Positions 34,212 to 43,568 of a stretch of DNA of 64,000 bases are shown piece after piece (the stretch's first letter is position 1; the number at the start of each line of letters is the position of its first letter). The stretch spans positions 45,872-109,871 of the forward strand of contig JAOGAX010000001.1 in NCBI GenBank assembly GCA_028144365.1, given 5' to 3'. The notes beneath the pieces were generated by a model. The model made no database searches. It was not told the origin of the DNA and was given only the letters and a program-made list of their open reading frames with translations. A program made the translations under genes and the position numbers. Source of the stretch: Aquiluna sp. (GTDB lineage Bacteria; Actinomycetota; Actinomycetes; Actinomycetales; Microbacteriaceae).

Positions 34212-36914
34212 ATGTCTAAGAACAATGACACCAAAAAGGGTCTTGCTCTCGGCGCAATTTTTGGATTAATTGCAGGCCTGTTCTCGGCTATGCCAGCATC
34301 TGCTGCACCGAGCACTACCGCCTTCACTTTTGATCCAGCCGGAGCAGGCACCTCTTTTGTGACTTTCGTTGACGAGGACTTCACGATGTCAGTGCAGAGA
34401 GATATTTCTGTCATCTCGGCCACCGACTTCGCGACCCTCAAATACGACATCAGTTTCAACTCTGGCGTTTCGCACTCCTTTGAGGTGCTAGCTGGAACTG
34501 GATCTGCTGCTGTTGCAATGTCAGCATCGTCACAACTCGAAAACCTAACGGTTTACGGAGAGCAGCGTATTTACTACGGTGGCAACACCGTGGCCGCACT
34601 CAACGGTAACCGTCAGGTCAACACGTTCTCACAGTATGTGAACGACAATGACGACAACACCGTCCTTGCCACTCAGTCCTGGGTTGTGAAGCCTTCAAGC
34701 TTCAGCTCGACTATTGACAATCAGATCAGCCTTCGAATCATTGGTGAGAATGGCTTCAATCTGACCACGATGTCTGCAACTGTCGTTGCAACTGTCCGCC
34801 CGTTCCTTGACCTGAACAACAACAACAAGTGGGACTCGGCTAGCGAACCGTCAGCGGTGCAGACCGTGACTTTCGGCAGCTACGCGTCGCTTGCACCAAC
34901 CACATCTGTTGCGAAAGGTGTTGCAGGTGATAACCACGTGACAGCTTCGGTCACTCTTCCAGCAATGAACTATGGTCAGCTGGGAGGAAAGTTCTTTGTC
35001 AAGTGGACCTACGCGGGAATGAACTCAACGACTTCTGCCATCTCTCTCTCGGCAACAGCTGAGAGAACAATCACCGACGCTAACTACCTGACGGCCCTGA
35101 GTGCTTCTCTCGCGGTAACTGCTGCGCAGCTCGGAGCGTCTTGGAGTGCATCTGTTGGTTACGTCAAGGATGGGGTTGTGTTTACCACCATCGGCGAAGC
35201 TCTAGGTATTGACCAGGATTTTGTCAGTCGAACTTGGGGCCTTGGCACTTCTGCTGCGGTTGCGCGTTCGATTGATGACGTCGGAATTTACACATTCCCA
35301 ACTGCCAATCAAACACAGGCAGGTGCGGCTAGGCCTAACTCGACCTACGTGGTCACAGTGACGGCCCACACCGCATCAGCTGTCTCCGTATCAGCTGCGT
35401 CAATTAGACTCGACTTCTCCGGAACGGGTTTGACTGTGGACAAGACCCTGGCTGTCAATGGTGGAACACCATCGACGGGATCACATGGTCCGGTCACAGT
35501 AGTCACAGGTGCTGACGGAACAGCCACAGCAACCTTGGTTGCAAGTGGTTTCGCAGTCGGAGACACAATCACAATAACGGCGAACCAAGCAGGTACGGAT
35601 GCAGAATCCAGGACGCTGACTATGACGGCTCCAACCTGGACGCTCGAAAATGACGCCGACTTGAAAACTGCCACTCCTGGTAGCACCGTCAATGTCTCAG
35701 TTTCTGTCAAGGACCAATGGGATGTTCTCAGCACGCGGACTGACCAGCAGGTTTGGTTTACAAAGGGAGCACCGTTCGATGACGCCAACACTGTGTCAAA
35801 GGTAGCTGTGGTTAATGGTGTTGCGACTGCAGCGCTTGCTCTAACTCCAGCCACGCAAACGGGATCCTTCGCAGTAACTGCTGATCTTCGTACCCTAAAC
35901 CAGAACACTGGTAACTACGATGCGACGAACCACACTGATGATTCAGATGGTATGAACATCACTGTAACTGGTGCCGCGAACGCCTTCAGGACTGGCCTAG
36001 CAGCTAGCTACAGCGCGTCAATCTCTTATGGAACCGACCTTTCGTGGTCATCAACCATTGAGGCTGCCTACGTTGTAGTAACTGCATCAAGTGTCGTGGT
36101 TTCCGGAGCAGGTCTAATGTTCCGTGACGCCAACAAGTTGACTAGTACAGCCAGTGACTCTTTGACACTGGTCGGTACGTCAACGGCACGTGTTCAGTTC
36201 CAGGTAACGGCACGTATGGCGGGTACCTACACCGTCACCCTAACTGCAGGCTCTGCAACCACAACCTCTTTGATTGTGGTCAACCCAGCCCGCAGCGACA
36301 TGGGTACAACGATTACTTGGGACACCACTGCAATCTCAGCAGGTAGGACCAAGATTGTTGCTGGTACTCTCACCGACGCAAACGGTAACCCTGTTTACAC
36401 AGATGGTCCTGGTGGTGAAGGCGATGTTAACGACAGCGCTACAACCGCCTCGATTCTTGTCACCTATGCTGGCACTGCAGGTATCCCAGTTGGTTCGATG
36501 CCAACCGAGACTGATGCAGATGGAAAGTTTAGGATTTCGGTCCTGACCTCTGGTTCTGATGACGGTTCGTTCACTCTCACTGCTGTGTACAGTGCTGATG
36601 GAACTGCAACTGCAGCAGCTGACAAGGTGACGAGCATCAACACAATCACCGTTGGCGACAACGTTGAGGCTGTTGACCAAAAGATCACAGTTGGTTCCTT
36701 CAAGGGATACATCGCAATCTACACCAAGGGCTACATGGGCCAGAAGCTATCTGCGAAGGTAGCTGGCAAGTGGCTAGTAGTTGACCCAATCGCCGCATGG
36801 CAGGGCAACGACTACAGCCGCGCTGTGCGCCTCACTGGTGCCGGATACACCATCCTTGTACATCTGTACATTGACGGTGAGTTCGTAAGAAGCGAAACTA
36901 TCGTTACTAAGTAA
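34212..36914 (+). CDS. Large secreted surface protein (about 900 aa) with Ig-like/invasin-like repeats and the shared C-terminal domain
   Basis: Internal ATG 34212 gives signal peptide MSKNNDTKKGLALGAIFGLIAGLFSAMPASA^AP; T/S/A/V-rich beta-sandwich-like repeats; C-term DQKITVGSFKGYIAIYTKGY...IVTK. Confidence 0.88.
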   Translation: MSKNNDTKKGLALGAIFGLIAGLFSAMPASAAPSTTAFTFDPAGAGTSFVTFVDEDFTMSVQRDISVISATDFATLKYDISFNSGVSHSFEVLAGTGSAAVAMSASSQLENLTVYGEQRIYYGGNTVAALNGNRQVNTFSQYVNDNDDNTVLATQSWVVKPSSFSSTIDNQISLRIIGENGFNLTTMSATVVATVRPFLDLNNNNKWDSASEPSAVQTVTFGSYASLAPTTSVAKGVAGDNHVTASVTLPAMNYGQLGGKFFVKWTYAGMNSTTSAISLSATAERTITDANYLTALSASLAVTAAQLGASWSASVGYVKDGVVFTTIGEALGIDQDFVSRTWGLGTSAAVARSIDDVGIYTFPTANQTQAGAARPNSTYVVTVTAHTASAVSVSAASIRLDFSGTGLTVDKTLAVNGGTPSTGSHGPVTVVTGADGTATATLVASGFAVGDTITITANQAGTDAESRTLTMTAPTWTLENDADLKTATPGSTVNVSVSVKDQWDVLSTRTDQQVWFTKGAPFDDANTVSKVAVVNGVATAALALTPATQTGSFAVTADLRTLNQNTGNYDATNHTDDSDGMNITVTGAANAFRTGLAASYSASISYGTDLSWSSTIEAAYVVVTASSVVVSGAGLMFRDANKLTSTASDSLTLVGTSTARVQFQVTARMAGTYTVTLTAGSATTTSLIVVNPARSDMGTTITWDTTAISAGRTKIVAGTLTDANGNPVYTDGPGGEGDVNDSATTASILVTYAGTAGIPVGSMPTETDADGKFRISVLTSGSDDGSFTLTAVYSADGTATAAADKVTSINTITVGDNVEAVDQKITVGSFKGYIAIYTKGYMGQKLSAKVAGKWLVVDPIAAWQGNDYSRAVRLTGAGYTILVHLYIDGEFVRSETIVTK

Positions 36915-36927
36915 CCGATTACTAACC

Positions 36928-36957
36928 GGTGTGGGCAGGGGAAACCCTGCCCACACC
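36928..36957. terminator. Strong terminator-like hairpin after surface protein gene
   Basis: Perfect 13-bp stem GGTGTGGGCAGGG-GAAA-CCCTGCCCACACC; weak T-tract downstream. Confidence 0.7.
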
Positions 36958-37015
36958 CATTTAATGCGGTCACATCATTGAGCAGTCTCGCAAGTCAGGG
37001 CCAGAAATTCTTCTG

Positions 37016-37999
37016 CTATGGCTTCTGGATGCTTTTCAAAACTCTTACTACGAATGCAACGAGAAGTTCTTTGACTTTGCCGGGGAATACATTCAGTAGG
37101 TTGTCAAGTCGAATGAGCATAAAATGCTCTATTGTCCGCAGCCGCCCCCATCTGATTGGAGATGACACCTCCGAAGACTTCCAAAGGTGACCCGCCAGGC
37201 GATGAAATCCTGAATTGGTAAATATCGACTCGGTCAACGTGTGCGTGGCCTTTGAATCATGTCCCACATTATTGATTAGTGGGAAAGATGGATTGAGGGT
37301 CAGATAATCATTGAGCCACTGATAGACTGTCCACTGAGCATCCCACATGTTGGGGTCCGCAATCGACTCCCTGATCCTTCGTTTCCAGTGGCGTCTGACA
37401 AATGGCGAGGCATTCGCCCTACTAACGGCTTTATCTATTTCTTCCTTCGAAAACGTCGACAACTGGACATTAAATCCTGACCAGCGGTCCGCCCAAGTTC
37501 CCCACCCCCAAGTGAGAGGGAACCGCGATGATTCGACATAGGCGCTGGCCCTTTTCGTCAGAACGTGCGCATCTGCAGCTACTGTGCCAATGGTTTTGTC
37601 GTTTCGGTGTGCAATGAGGGAGTGCGCCATATACGAATAAAGCCCCAAAGCAGGCATACAGTCATCCTCAAGCACTATGAGGGACTCATGCGTACTGAGT
37701 ACTTCTGTGACAGCCTGTTGGAGATGTTTTGCAATTCCTAGATTCACTGGTTGCTGCTCAAACACCAAATTGGTTTTTGGCCCTATCACTTTTTGAAGAG
37801 AAAATCTTAGAGATGTTGGCGACGCAGCTCCTTCTCTCCTCGGACCGTCAATAGAAATGACGATGCAACATGGGTTAGATGGCGCAAGTATGTCGACGAT
37901 CTTCGCGATTTCTGCAAATCTCCTAAATCCCAAAATCAGGACTGGAGGGTTGAACGAATTTCCGATGCATCCAGTCCCATTTCCCGGCAAAGACTTCAA
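37016..37999 (-). CDS. Glycosyltransferase (GNT-I/MGAT1-like fold)
   Basis: PPVLILGFRRFAEIAKIVDIL...VISIDGPR, LIVLEDDCMPALGLYSYM, FPLTWGWGTWADRW, INNVGHDSKATHT. Confidence 0.75.
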   Translation of the reverse strand: MKSLPGNGTGCIGNSFNPPVLILGFRRFAEIAKIVDILAPSNPCCIVISIDGPRREGAASPTSLRFSLQKVIGPKTNLVFEQQPVNLGIAKHLQQAVTEVLSTHESLIVLEDDCMPALGLYSYMAHSLIAHRNDKTIGTVAADAHVLTKRASAYVESSRFPLTWGWGTWADRWSGFNVQLSTFSKEEIDKAVSRANASPFVRRHWKRRIRESIADPNMWDAQWTVYQWLNDYLTLNPSFPLINNVGHDSKATHTLTESIFTNSGFHRLAGHLWKSSEVSSPIRWGRLRTIEHFMLIRLDNLLNVFPGKVKELLVAFVVRVLKSIQKP

Positions 38000-38007
38000 T
38001 TCTGCAC

Positions 38008-39012
38008 CTACCGCCTGCCCCTGATCGTTCGCCTGCCCCTGATGATGAGTTTTTTGATTGAGGAAACTCTCAGGACGTCACTTGCGATATCTCTAGGCCA
38101 AGAGAGGAAAGCCCGCAATGAAAAACGAGCCTTGGCGTTACCACTAGCTACTTTGAGGGCTTGAGCCAGGAGATTAGACAGGTTGAAAAACGAAGTTCTC
38201 TTTGAGTGAATGTGTAGGCTATGAAGCTGCACCCATTCAGTACCTGAAGCCCGGCACAAAATTGAATTCTCAGTAAATTGCCATTCAAAAGTCTCAACAC
38301 GCATTAGATGCTTAGGTGATTTTTGGCCGTAGCGCTCGACTCCCCTGGCATTTCGCGGATCGTTTCCTAGGAGGTATACGCCAGCCGTAGCGGGGTCAAA
38401 TACTCCCTCTGAGCCAGCGGTTTCAGGATTCATCTCTAGATAAGTAATCTGCTCTGGATTATCGGAAGCAAACTTGCGAAGAGCCCTCATGTCCGAGAGC
38501 CCTGGGTTTTGGCAGTAGGCCGTTCGTATGCTTTGGCATAAAAAGCTTGTCTGCGCTGCTGACGGGGAGAATACCAAGCTCGCGACATCTTCCTCTTCGT
38601 CAATCTTTTGCCATGCCAACGTTTTCATCTGGTTGAAAAACATAGTTGGAAAAGTTGGCATGAGAAGAACGTCGGATTCCACGTGCAGAAGCGGTTCATC
38701 AGGAAATCTCAGATGGACCTCTTCTAGGGCCAATAGCCTCTCTAAGCTGACGTACCAAAACCCTTCACGAAATGTTGGGTCCAGTTTGCCAGCGGAGAAT
38801 AGTTCCTCAGTTTCCCGATTACGAACATATTCGTAAACCGACCACCCAACTACCGCATCGGAACTTAGGCGGGTGCCGCGCGAGACAACCAGCGTCTTCG
38901 GAAACTCGGGAAAAACCGACTGCAGATGTTCTAAATTGGAAATTAAGTATCTCGGGAGCCTTTTAGATAAGTGCACTAAAACTATGTGGAAAGAATCAAG
39001 ATCATTGCCCAT
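38008..39012 (-). CDS. Hypothetical glycosyltransferase-like protein
   Basis: LLHVESDVLLMPTFPTMFF acceptor/DxD-like motif; positioned among glycosyltransferases. Confidence 0.5.
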   Translation of the reverse strand: MGNDLDSFHIVLVHLSKRLPRYLISNLEHLQSVFPEFPKTLVVSRGTRLSSDAVVGWSVYEYVRNRETEELFSAGKLDPTFREGFWYVSLERLLALEEVHLRFPDEPLLHVESDVLLMPTFPTMFFNQMKTLAWQKIDEEEDVASLVFSPSAAQTSFLCQSIRTAYCQNPGLSDMRALRKFASDNPEQITYLEMNPETAGSEGVFDPATAGVYLLGNDPRNARGVERYGQKSPKHLMRVETFEWQFTENSILCRASGTEWVQLHSLHIHSKRTSFFNLSNLLAQALKVASGNAKARFSLRAFLSWPRDIASDVLRVSSIKKLIIRGRRTIRGRR

Positions 39013-39098
39013 GCGAGTACCTCATTCATCCCGTAAATTTAAGGATAACCGCAAAAGCTGCAAGGGAACCTTGTGGCAAGTCACTGCAAAGGAAGAAA

Positions 39099-40124
39099 TT
39101 GCTGATTTCCCTTCGGAATGCTGTTAGGTGGGTTGAACACCATGGCTACTGGAATCCTTGGGACTTAAATTCAAGTTGGTTTGATTCCTACTCACGAAAT
39201 CGAAAAATCGACAGGTTGCACAGGGCTCTTCTTCGCTTATTTCGTGTATCTGAGTCAACTCCTCAGAGACTATCTGCCATTGGCATTGTTGATGAAGATA
39301 ATCAGCTAAGTAGCTACAACCCTCCGAACCTCGACATCGTTGTTGTAGCTCACCCCAAAGACTTTGTTACGCTTCCCGTAACCATCTCGTCACTCATGCT
39401 TAATTCTGCGAATCCAATTCGTAAATTTGTGATTTACGTCCCCGAATTTGCCCTTGGTGAAGCCAGAAAATTGTCAAACGAAATCTCAAAGATCTACAAG
39501 AGAGACATTGATGTGATTTCGGAAAAAACACTTGTCACCGAAGAAACGATGAGAATTATCCGGGAGACGTATCACGAGAGGTCTGGCTGGCTGTTGCAGC
39601 AGATCTTGAAGCTGGAGGCTGTCTTGAAGGGGGACCAAACGCCCAAGCTAATCATTGACGCTGACACTGCGATTGTTTCTCGACAGCTTTTTTTGGACCA
39701 TGAAGGTCGCCAACTCTTGCACGTCAGCTCCGAGTGCCAAGCCTCGTATTATTCGTTTTTGTCCGAGCTTGCAGATCTGCCCACCCCTTTCAACAGCCAC
39801 GTGAATCACCACATGGTTATGCAAAGGGACATCCTGAATCAAATCATGATTTATCTCGGGATTGCTTCAACCCATGACCTGGTGAAAAGGGCTCTAGATT
39901 ATTGCGGTACTGATCCCACACTCACTGTGAGCCTGGATTACGAGTTTTATGGCCAGTTCGCCAGAGCGCTTGCTCCTGACAGAATAAGGCTTTCGAGGCT
40001 TTGCAATCTGGCCGTAAGAGATCTTCCGCCTACCCGAAAGACCCTCGACAAGCTCCTAACCACGACATCACGGAACTATAAGTCAGTGAGTTTTCACGCT
40101 TATCTTCGGGAAGCAGGGAGTTAG
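39099..40124 (+). CDS. Glycosyltransferase-like protein (DUF6492-type)
   Basis: LDIVVVAHPKDFVTLPVTISSLMLNS..., PKLIIDADTAIVSRQLFLD, NSHVNHHMVMQRDILNQIM; TTG start with AAGGAAG SD. Confidence 0.6.
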   Translation: MLISLRNAVRWVEHHGYWNPWDLNSSWFDSYSRNRKIDRLHRALLRLFRVSESTPQRLSAIGIVDEDNQLSSYNPPNLDIVVVAHPKDFVTLPVTISSLMLNSANPIRKFVIYVPEFALGEARKLSNEISKIYKRDIDVISEKTLVTEETMRIIRETYHERSGWLLQQILKLEAVLKGDQTPKLIIDADTAIVSRQLFLDHEGRQLLHVSSECQASYYSFLSELADLPTPFNSHVNHHMVMQRDILNQIMIYLGIASTHDLVKRALDYCGTDPTLTVSLDYEFYGQFARALAPDRIRLSRLCNLAVRDLPPTRKTLDKLLTTTSRNYKSVSFHAYLREAGS

Positions 40125-40127
40125 GAC

Positions 40128-40586
40128 TTGAACCTGCGCGAGATTGACAATCGGATGATGAAAGAGGCGCTAAGAGTGGCTCGGGATGCCCCAGAAGCAG
40201 AAATCCCAGTGGGAGCAGTTGTATTCACTGATGAAGGTAAGCTCGTGAGCTCTAGGCACAATCTTGTCGAGAACTCGCACGACGTCACTGCTCATGCAGA
40301 GATGCTTGTGCTGCGTGATACGTTTTTACTCTTCGAATCCAAGTACCTCACAGGCTGCACAATCGCGGTTACCTTGGAGCCCTGCGGGATGTGCAGCCTA
40401 GCGATTCGGGAGGCACGCATACCACGGGTGGTTTTTGGAGCGTTCTCACAGTCTCAATTTTCCAGTCGTTACGACCTACTTCGAGACTCTAGCTTGGGGG
40501 ATGTACCTGAAGTGAGAGGGGGCGTCCTTGAGGGTGAATGCTCGGAATTGCTTCGAGGGAAGTTCCGGTCTCTGAGAGAGAGGTAA
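40128..40586 (+). CDS. tadA: tRNA-specific adenosine deaminase-like nucleoside deaminase
   Basis: HAEMLVLRD and LEPCGMCSLAIREARIPRVVFGA zinc motifs; C-term VRGGVLEGECSELLRGKF. Confidence 0.85.
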   Translation: MNLREIDNRMMKEALRVARDAPEAEIPVGAVVFTDEGKLVSSRHNLVENSHDVTAHAEMLVLRDTFLLFESKYLTGCTIAVTLEPCGMCSLAIREARIPRVVFGAFSQSQFSSRYDLLRDSSLGDVPEVRGGVLEGECSELLRGKFRSLRER

Positions 40587-40595
40587 ACTGTCAGA

Positions 40596-40685
40596 GGTGG
40601 CGTGTCCGAGCGGCCGAAGGTGCAACTCTCGAAAAGTTGTGTGGGTGAAAGCCCACCGTGGGTTCAAATCCCACCGCCACCGCCA
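40596..40685 (+). tRNA. tRNA-Ser(CGA)
   Basis: Acceptor GGTGGCG/CGCCACC, anticodon CGA in ACTCTCGAAAAGT, long variable arm TGTGGGTGAAAGCCCACCG, T-loop GGGTTCAAATCCC, encoded CCA. Confidence 0.96.
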
Positions 40686-40699
40686 TTTCTGCCCAGAAG

Positions 40700-41632
40700 T
40701 CAGATGACTCTCTTGAAATAGTCGACGGTTAGAGCAATCCCCTCCTCAAGAGAGACCTGCGGCTCCCAGTCCAAGGTTGATTTAGCTTTAGAAATATCAG
40801 GACGACGCTGTGACGGATCATCAGAGGGCAGAGGCCTACTGACCACTTTGGAATTGGATCCAGTGGCGCGTAAAACAACGTTTGCCAACTCTGCTACCGT
40901 GATTTCGGTCTGGTTACCCAGATTGGTAGGCCCGCTCTCTTCGGGTAGCTCCATCAGCCTCAGGATCGCTTCGATTAGATCTGACTGGTAACAAAACGAG
41001 CGAGTTTGGTTACCATCGCCGTAAATCGTAAGATCTTCCCCTCGAAGAGCTTGAACTATGAAATTACTCACTACGCGCCCGTCATCGGCAGCCATTCGCG
41101 GTCCGTAGGTGTTAAAAATCCTCGCAACTCTGATGTCAACACCATGCTGCCTCTTGTAGTCAAAGAAGAGCGTTTCAGCGGCCCTTTTGCCCTCGTCATA
41201 GCAAGATCTCACTCCAATGGGGTTCACATTTCCCCAGTAATTTTCATCTTGAGGAGAAATTTTTGGATCTCCATAAACCTCAGACGTTGAAGCTTGAAAT
41301 ATTCGCACCCCAAGTCGTTTTGCCAACCCCAGCATGTTGACGGCACCGACAACATTTGTTTTCAATGTTTGTACTGGATCCCGCTGATAGTTGATAGGGC
41401 TTGCGGGCGATGCGAGGTTGTATATCTGATCTACCTCAACGAACAGTGGGAAGGTTATGTCGTGTCTTAGGACCTCGAGATTATTGTTTCCGGTCTGATG
41501 AGCAAGGTTTTTCTTTGAGCCAGTGAAAAAGTTGTCGACTGCCAACACCTCATGGCCCTTTTCCAACAACCGGTCCACCAAGTGGGACCCAAGAAATCCT
41601 GCGGCCCCAGTTACTAATATCCGCATTATCAA
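40700..41632 (-). CDS. UDP-glucuronate decarboxylase (UDP-xylose synthase)
   Basis: [68 protein letters not shown]. Confidence 0.9.
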   Translation of the reverse strand: MIMRILVTGAAGFLGSHLVDRLLEKGHEVLAVDNFFTGSKKNLAHQTGNNNLEVLRHDITFPLFVEVDQIYNLASPASPINYQRDPVQTLKTNVVGAVNMLGLAKRLGVRIFQASTSEVYGDPKISPQDENYWGNVNPIGVRSCYDEGKRAAETLFFDYKRQHGVDIRVARIFNTYGPRMAADDGRVVSNFIVQALRGEDLTIYGDGNQTRSFCYQSDLIEAILRLMELPEESGPTNLGNQTEITVAELANVVLRATGSNSKVVSRPLPSDDPSQRRPDISKAKSTLDWEPQVSLEEGIALTVDYFKRVI

Positions 41633-41678
41633 AGGCTACCAGCAACCCAAATCTCACTAGTCGAAAACCTCTAGGCTG

Positions 41679-42791
41679 TTGAGTGTGAGCTCAGAAATCT
41701 CCCCGGATAACTTCAAAAAGTTGGCGTCTCGATTATCAGATCTGCTGGACGGGTCAGAGCGAGATGAAATTAAATCTGAGCTCATGCGCCTAGATCGACT
41801 TGTATCTGCTCAGGATTTTTGGGCCGATAGGGCTAGTGCAGAAAAGCTGCTTGGCGAATTGTCTGTCAAGCGCAAACTGATTGAAGAAATAGAAGGCCTC
41901 GAGAAAGAAATCTCTGAACTAATGGTTCTCTGGCAACTTGCTCAGGAAGCTGAAGATTCGGAAGAAATAGCCTTTGTTTCGCAGGAGCTCAAATCCCTTG
42001 AGTCTCGAGTTGACAAGCTTCACGTAGATAGGATGCTCTCTGGCGAGTATGACTCTCGTTCAGCGGTGATGGCGATCAGGAGCGGGGCGGGCGGAGACGA
42101 CGCCACGGACTTCGCTGAGATGTTAATGAGAATGTATCTTCGCTATGCAGACTTAACTGGCATGAATGCAACCGTTTTGGATAGCTCTCAAGCAGAAGGG
42201 GCAGGTATTAAGTCGGCCACCATTAGGTTCGATGCTCCGTATGCGTTTGGCAAGCTCTCTGTAGAATCAGGCACTCATCGGTTGGTTCGAATGAGTCCGT
42301 TCAATGCGGCCGGGAAGCGACAAACCTCTTTCGCCGCAGTAGAGGTAGTTCCGCTGATCGAATCCTCGGATGAGATTGCGATCCCAGACAACGAGATTAG
42401 GGTCGATGTTTTCCGGTCGTCTGGCCCTGGAGGCCAGAGTGTCAACACTACGGACTCGGCTGTCCGGGTTACGCACATTCCAACCGGAACGGTCGTGTCA
42501 TGTCAGAACGAAAAGTCCCAACTTCAAAACAAAATTGAAGCGATGCGCGTCTTACAGTCCAGACTCTTGGAGTTTCGTCGGTTGGAAGACGAGGCCGAAA
42601 AAAGGAAGTTAGCGGGTGACGTTAAGGCTAGCTGGGGGGAGCAGATGCGTTCCTATGTCCTAGCCCCATACAGGATGGTAAAAGATCTTAGAACGGAATA
42701 CGAAGAGAATAACCCAGACAGCGTTTTCGACGGGAAGCTGGAGGGGTTTATTTCTGCCGGCATAAAGTGGCGGGCGCAAGAAAACAGCTAA
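41679..42791 (+). CDS. prfB: Peptide chain release factor 2
   Basis: GGQ motif SSGPGGQSVNTTDSAVRVTHIPTGTVVSCQNEKSQLQNK, SPF anticodon-like motif (RMSPFNAAGKRQTSFAAVEV). Confidence 0.96.
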   Translation: MSVSSEISPDNFKKLASRLSDLLDGSERDEIKSELMRLDRLVSAQDFWADRASAEKLLGELSVKRKLIEEIEGLEKEISELMVLWQLAQEAEDSEEIAFVSQELKSLESRVDKLHVDRMLSGEYDSRSAVMAIRSGAGGDDATDFAEMLMRMYLRYADLTGMNATVLDSSQAEGAGIKSATIRFDAPYAFGKLSVESGTHRLVRMSPFNAAGKRQTSFAAVEVVPLIESSDEIAIPDNEIRVDVFRSSGPGGQSVNTTDSAVRVTHIPTGTVVSCQNEKSQLQNKIEAMRVLQSRLLEFRRLEDEAEKRKLAGDVKASWGEQMRSYVLAPYRMVKDLRTEYEENNPDSVFDGKLEGFISAGIKWRAQENS

Positions 42792-42845
42792 CACTCCACA
42801 CGCCTGAACCTTCGTTCCAGCCTCCCTACCTAGGCTTGGCTGGAG

Positions 42846-43568
42846 ATGATTCGATTAGACAACGTGACTAAGACCTACCGAGGGGCAGGTGCCTCCGCAC
42901 TGTACGAGGTTCAGCTGCAGATTGATCGCGGAGAATTCGTTTTCCTTGTAGGCGCCTCCGGTTCCGGCAAGTCGTCACTCCTAAAGTTGATGCTTCGCGA
43001 AGAGAAACCCGATTCAGGTGACCTGTTTGTGCTCGGTGAAAACCTCAGAACCCTCCCGCAACGCCGAGTAGCTTCATACCGCCGAAAACTTGGGGTTGTA
43101 TTTCAGGACTTCCGCCTGCTTCCAAACAAAACTGTTTTTCAGAACATCGCTTTCGCTCTTCAAGTAATTGGCAAATCCAGGGCCTTTATTGAAACCAGCG
43201 TGCCGGATGTGCTTCGACTGGTGGGGCTAGAGGGTAAGTTTTTCGATTTCCCAGCAGCGTTGTCCGGTGGTGAACAGCAACGTGTGGCTCTTGCTCGGGC
43301 TCTTGTGAACCGTCCAGAGCTACTGTTGGCCGATGAGCCAACTGGAAACCTAGACCCCGACAACAGCAAAGAGATCATGGGGCTCTTGAGCCGCATCAAC
43401 CTATCTGGCACGACCATTGTTATGGCAACCCACGACAGAGGAATCGTGGACCAGATGCAGCGCCGAGTGGTTGAAATACAAGCGGGAAGAATCGTTCGAG
43501 ATGCCGAGACTGCCAGCTACCGCGAGGTCCCAAGCGGTCCTGTTGAGCTTTCTGAGGATCAACCATGA
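42846..43568 (+). CDS. ftsE: Cell division ATP-binding protein FtsE
   Basis: Walker [61 protein letters not shown]. Confidence 0.96.
   Translation: MIRLDNVTKTYRGAGASALYEVQLQIDRGEFVFLVGASGSGKSSLLKLMLREEKPDSGDLFVLGENLRTLPQRRVASYRRKLGVVFQDFRLLPNKTVFQNIAFALQVIGKSRAFIETSVPDVLRLVGLEGKFFDFPAALSGGEQQRVALARALVNRPELLLADEPTGNLDPDNSKEIMGLLSRINLSGTTIVMATHDRGIVDQMQRRVVEIQAGRIVRDAETASYREVPSGPVELSEDQP

Noticed and set aside
35345-35908. 187-aa minus-strand ORF
   Set aside because: Antisense to the T/V/A-rich surface protein; composition artefact.
41679-42791. Possible programmed frameshift in prfB
   Set aside because: The reading frame is continuous from start to stop; no internal UGA shift site needed.
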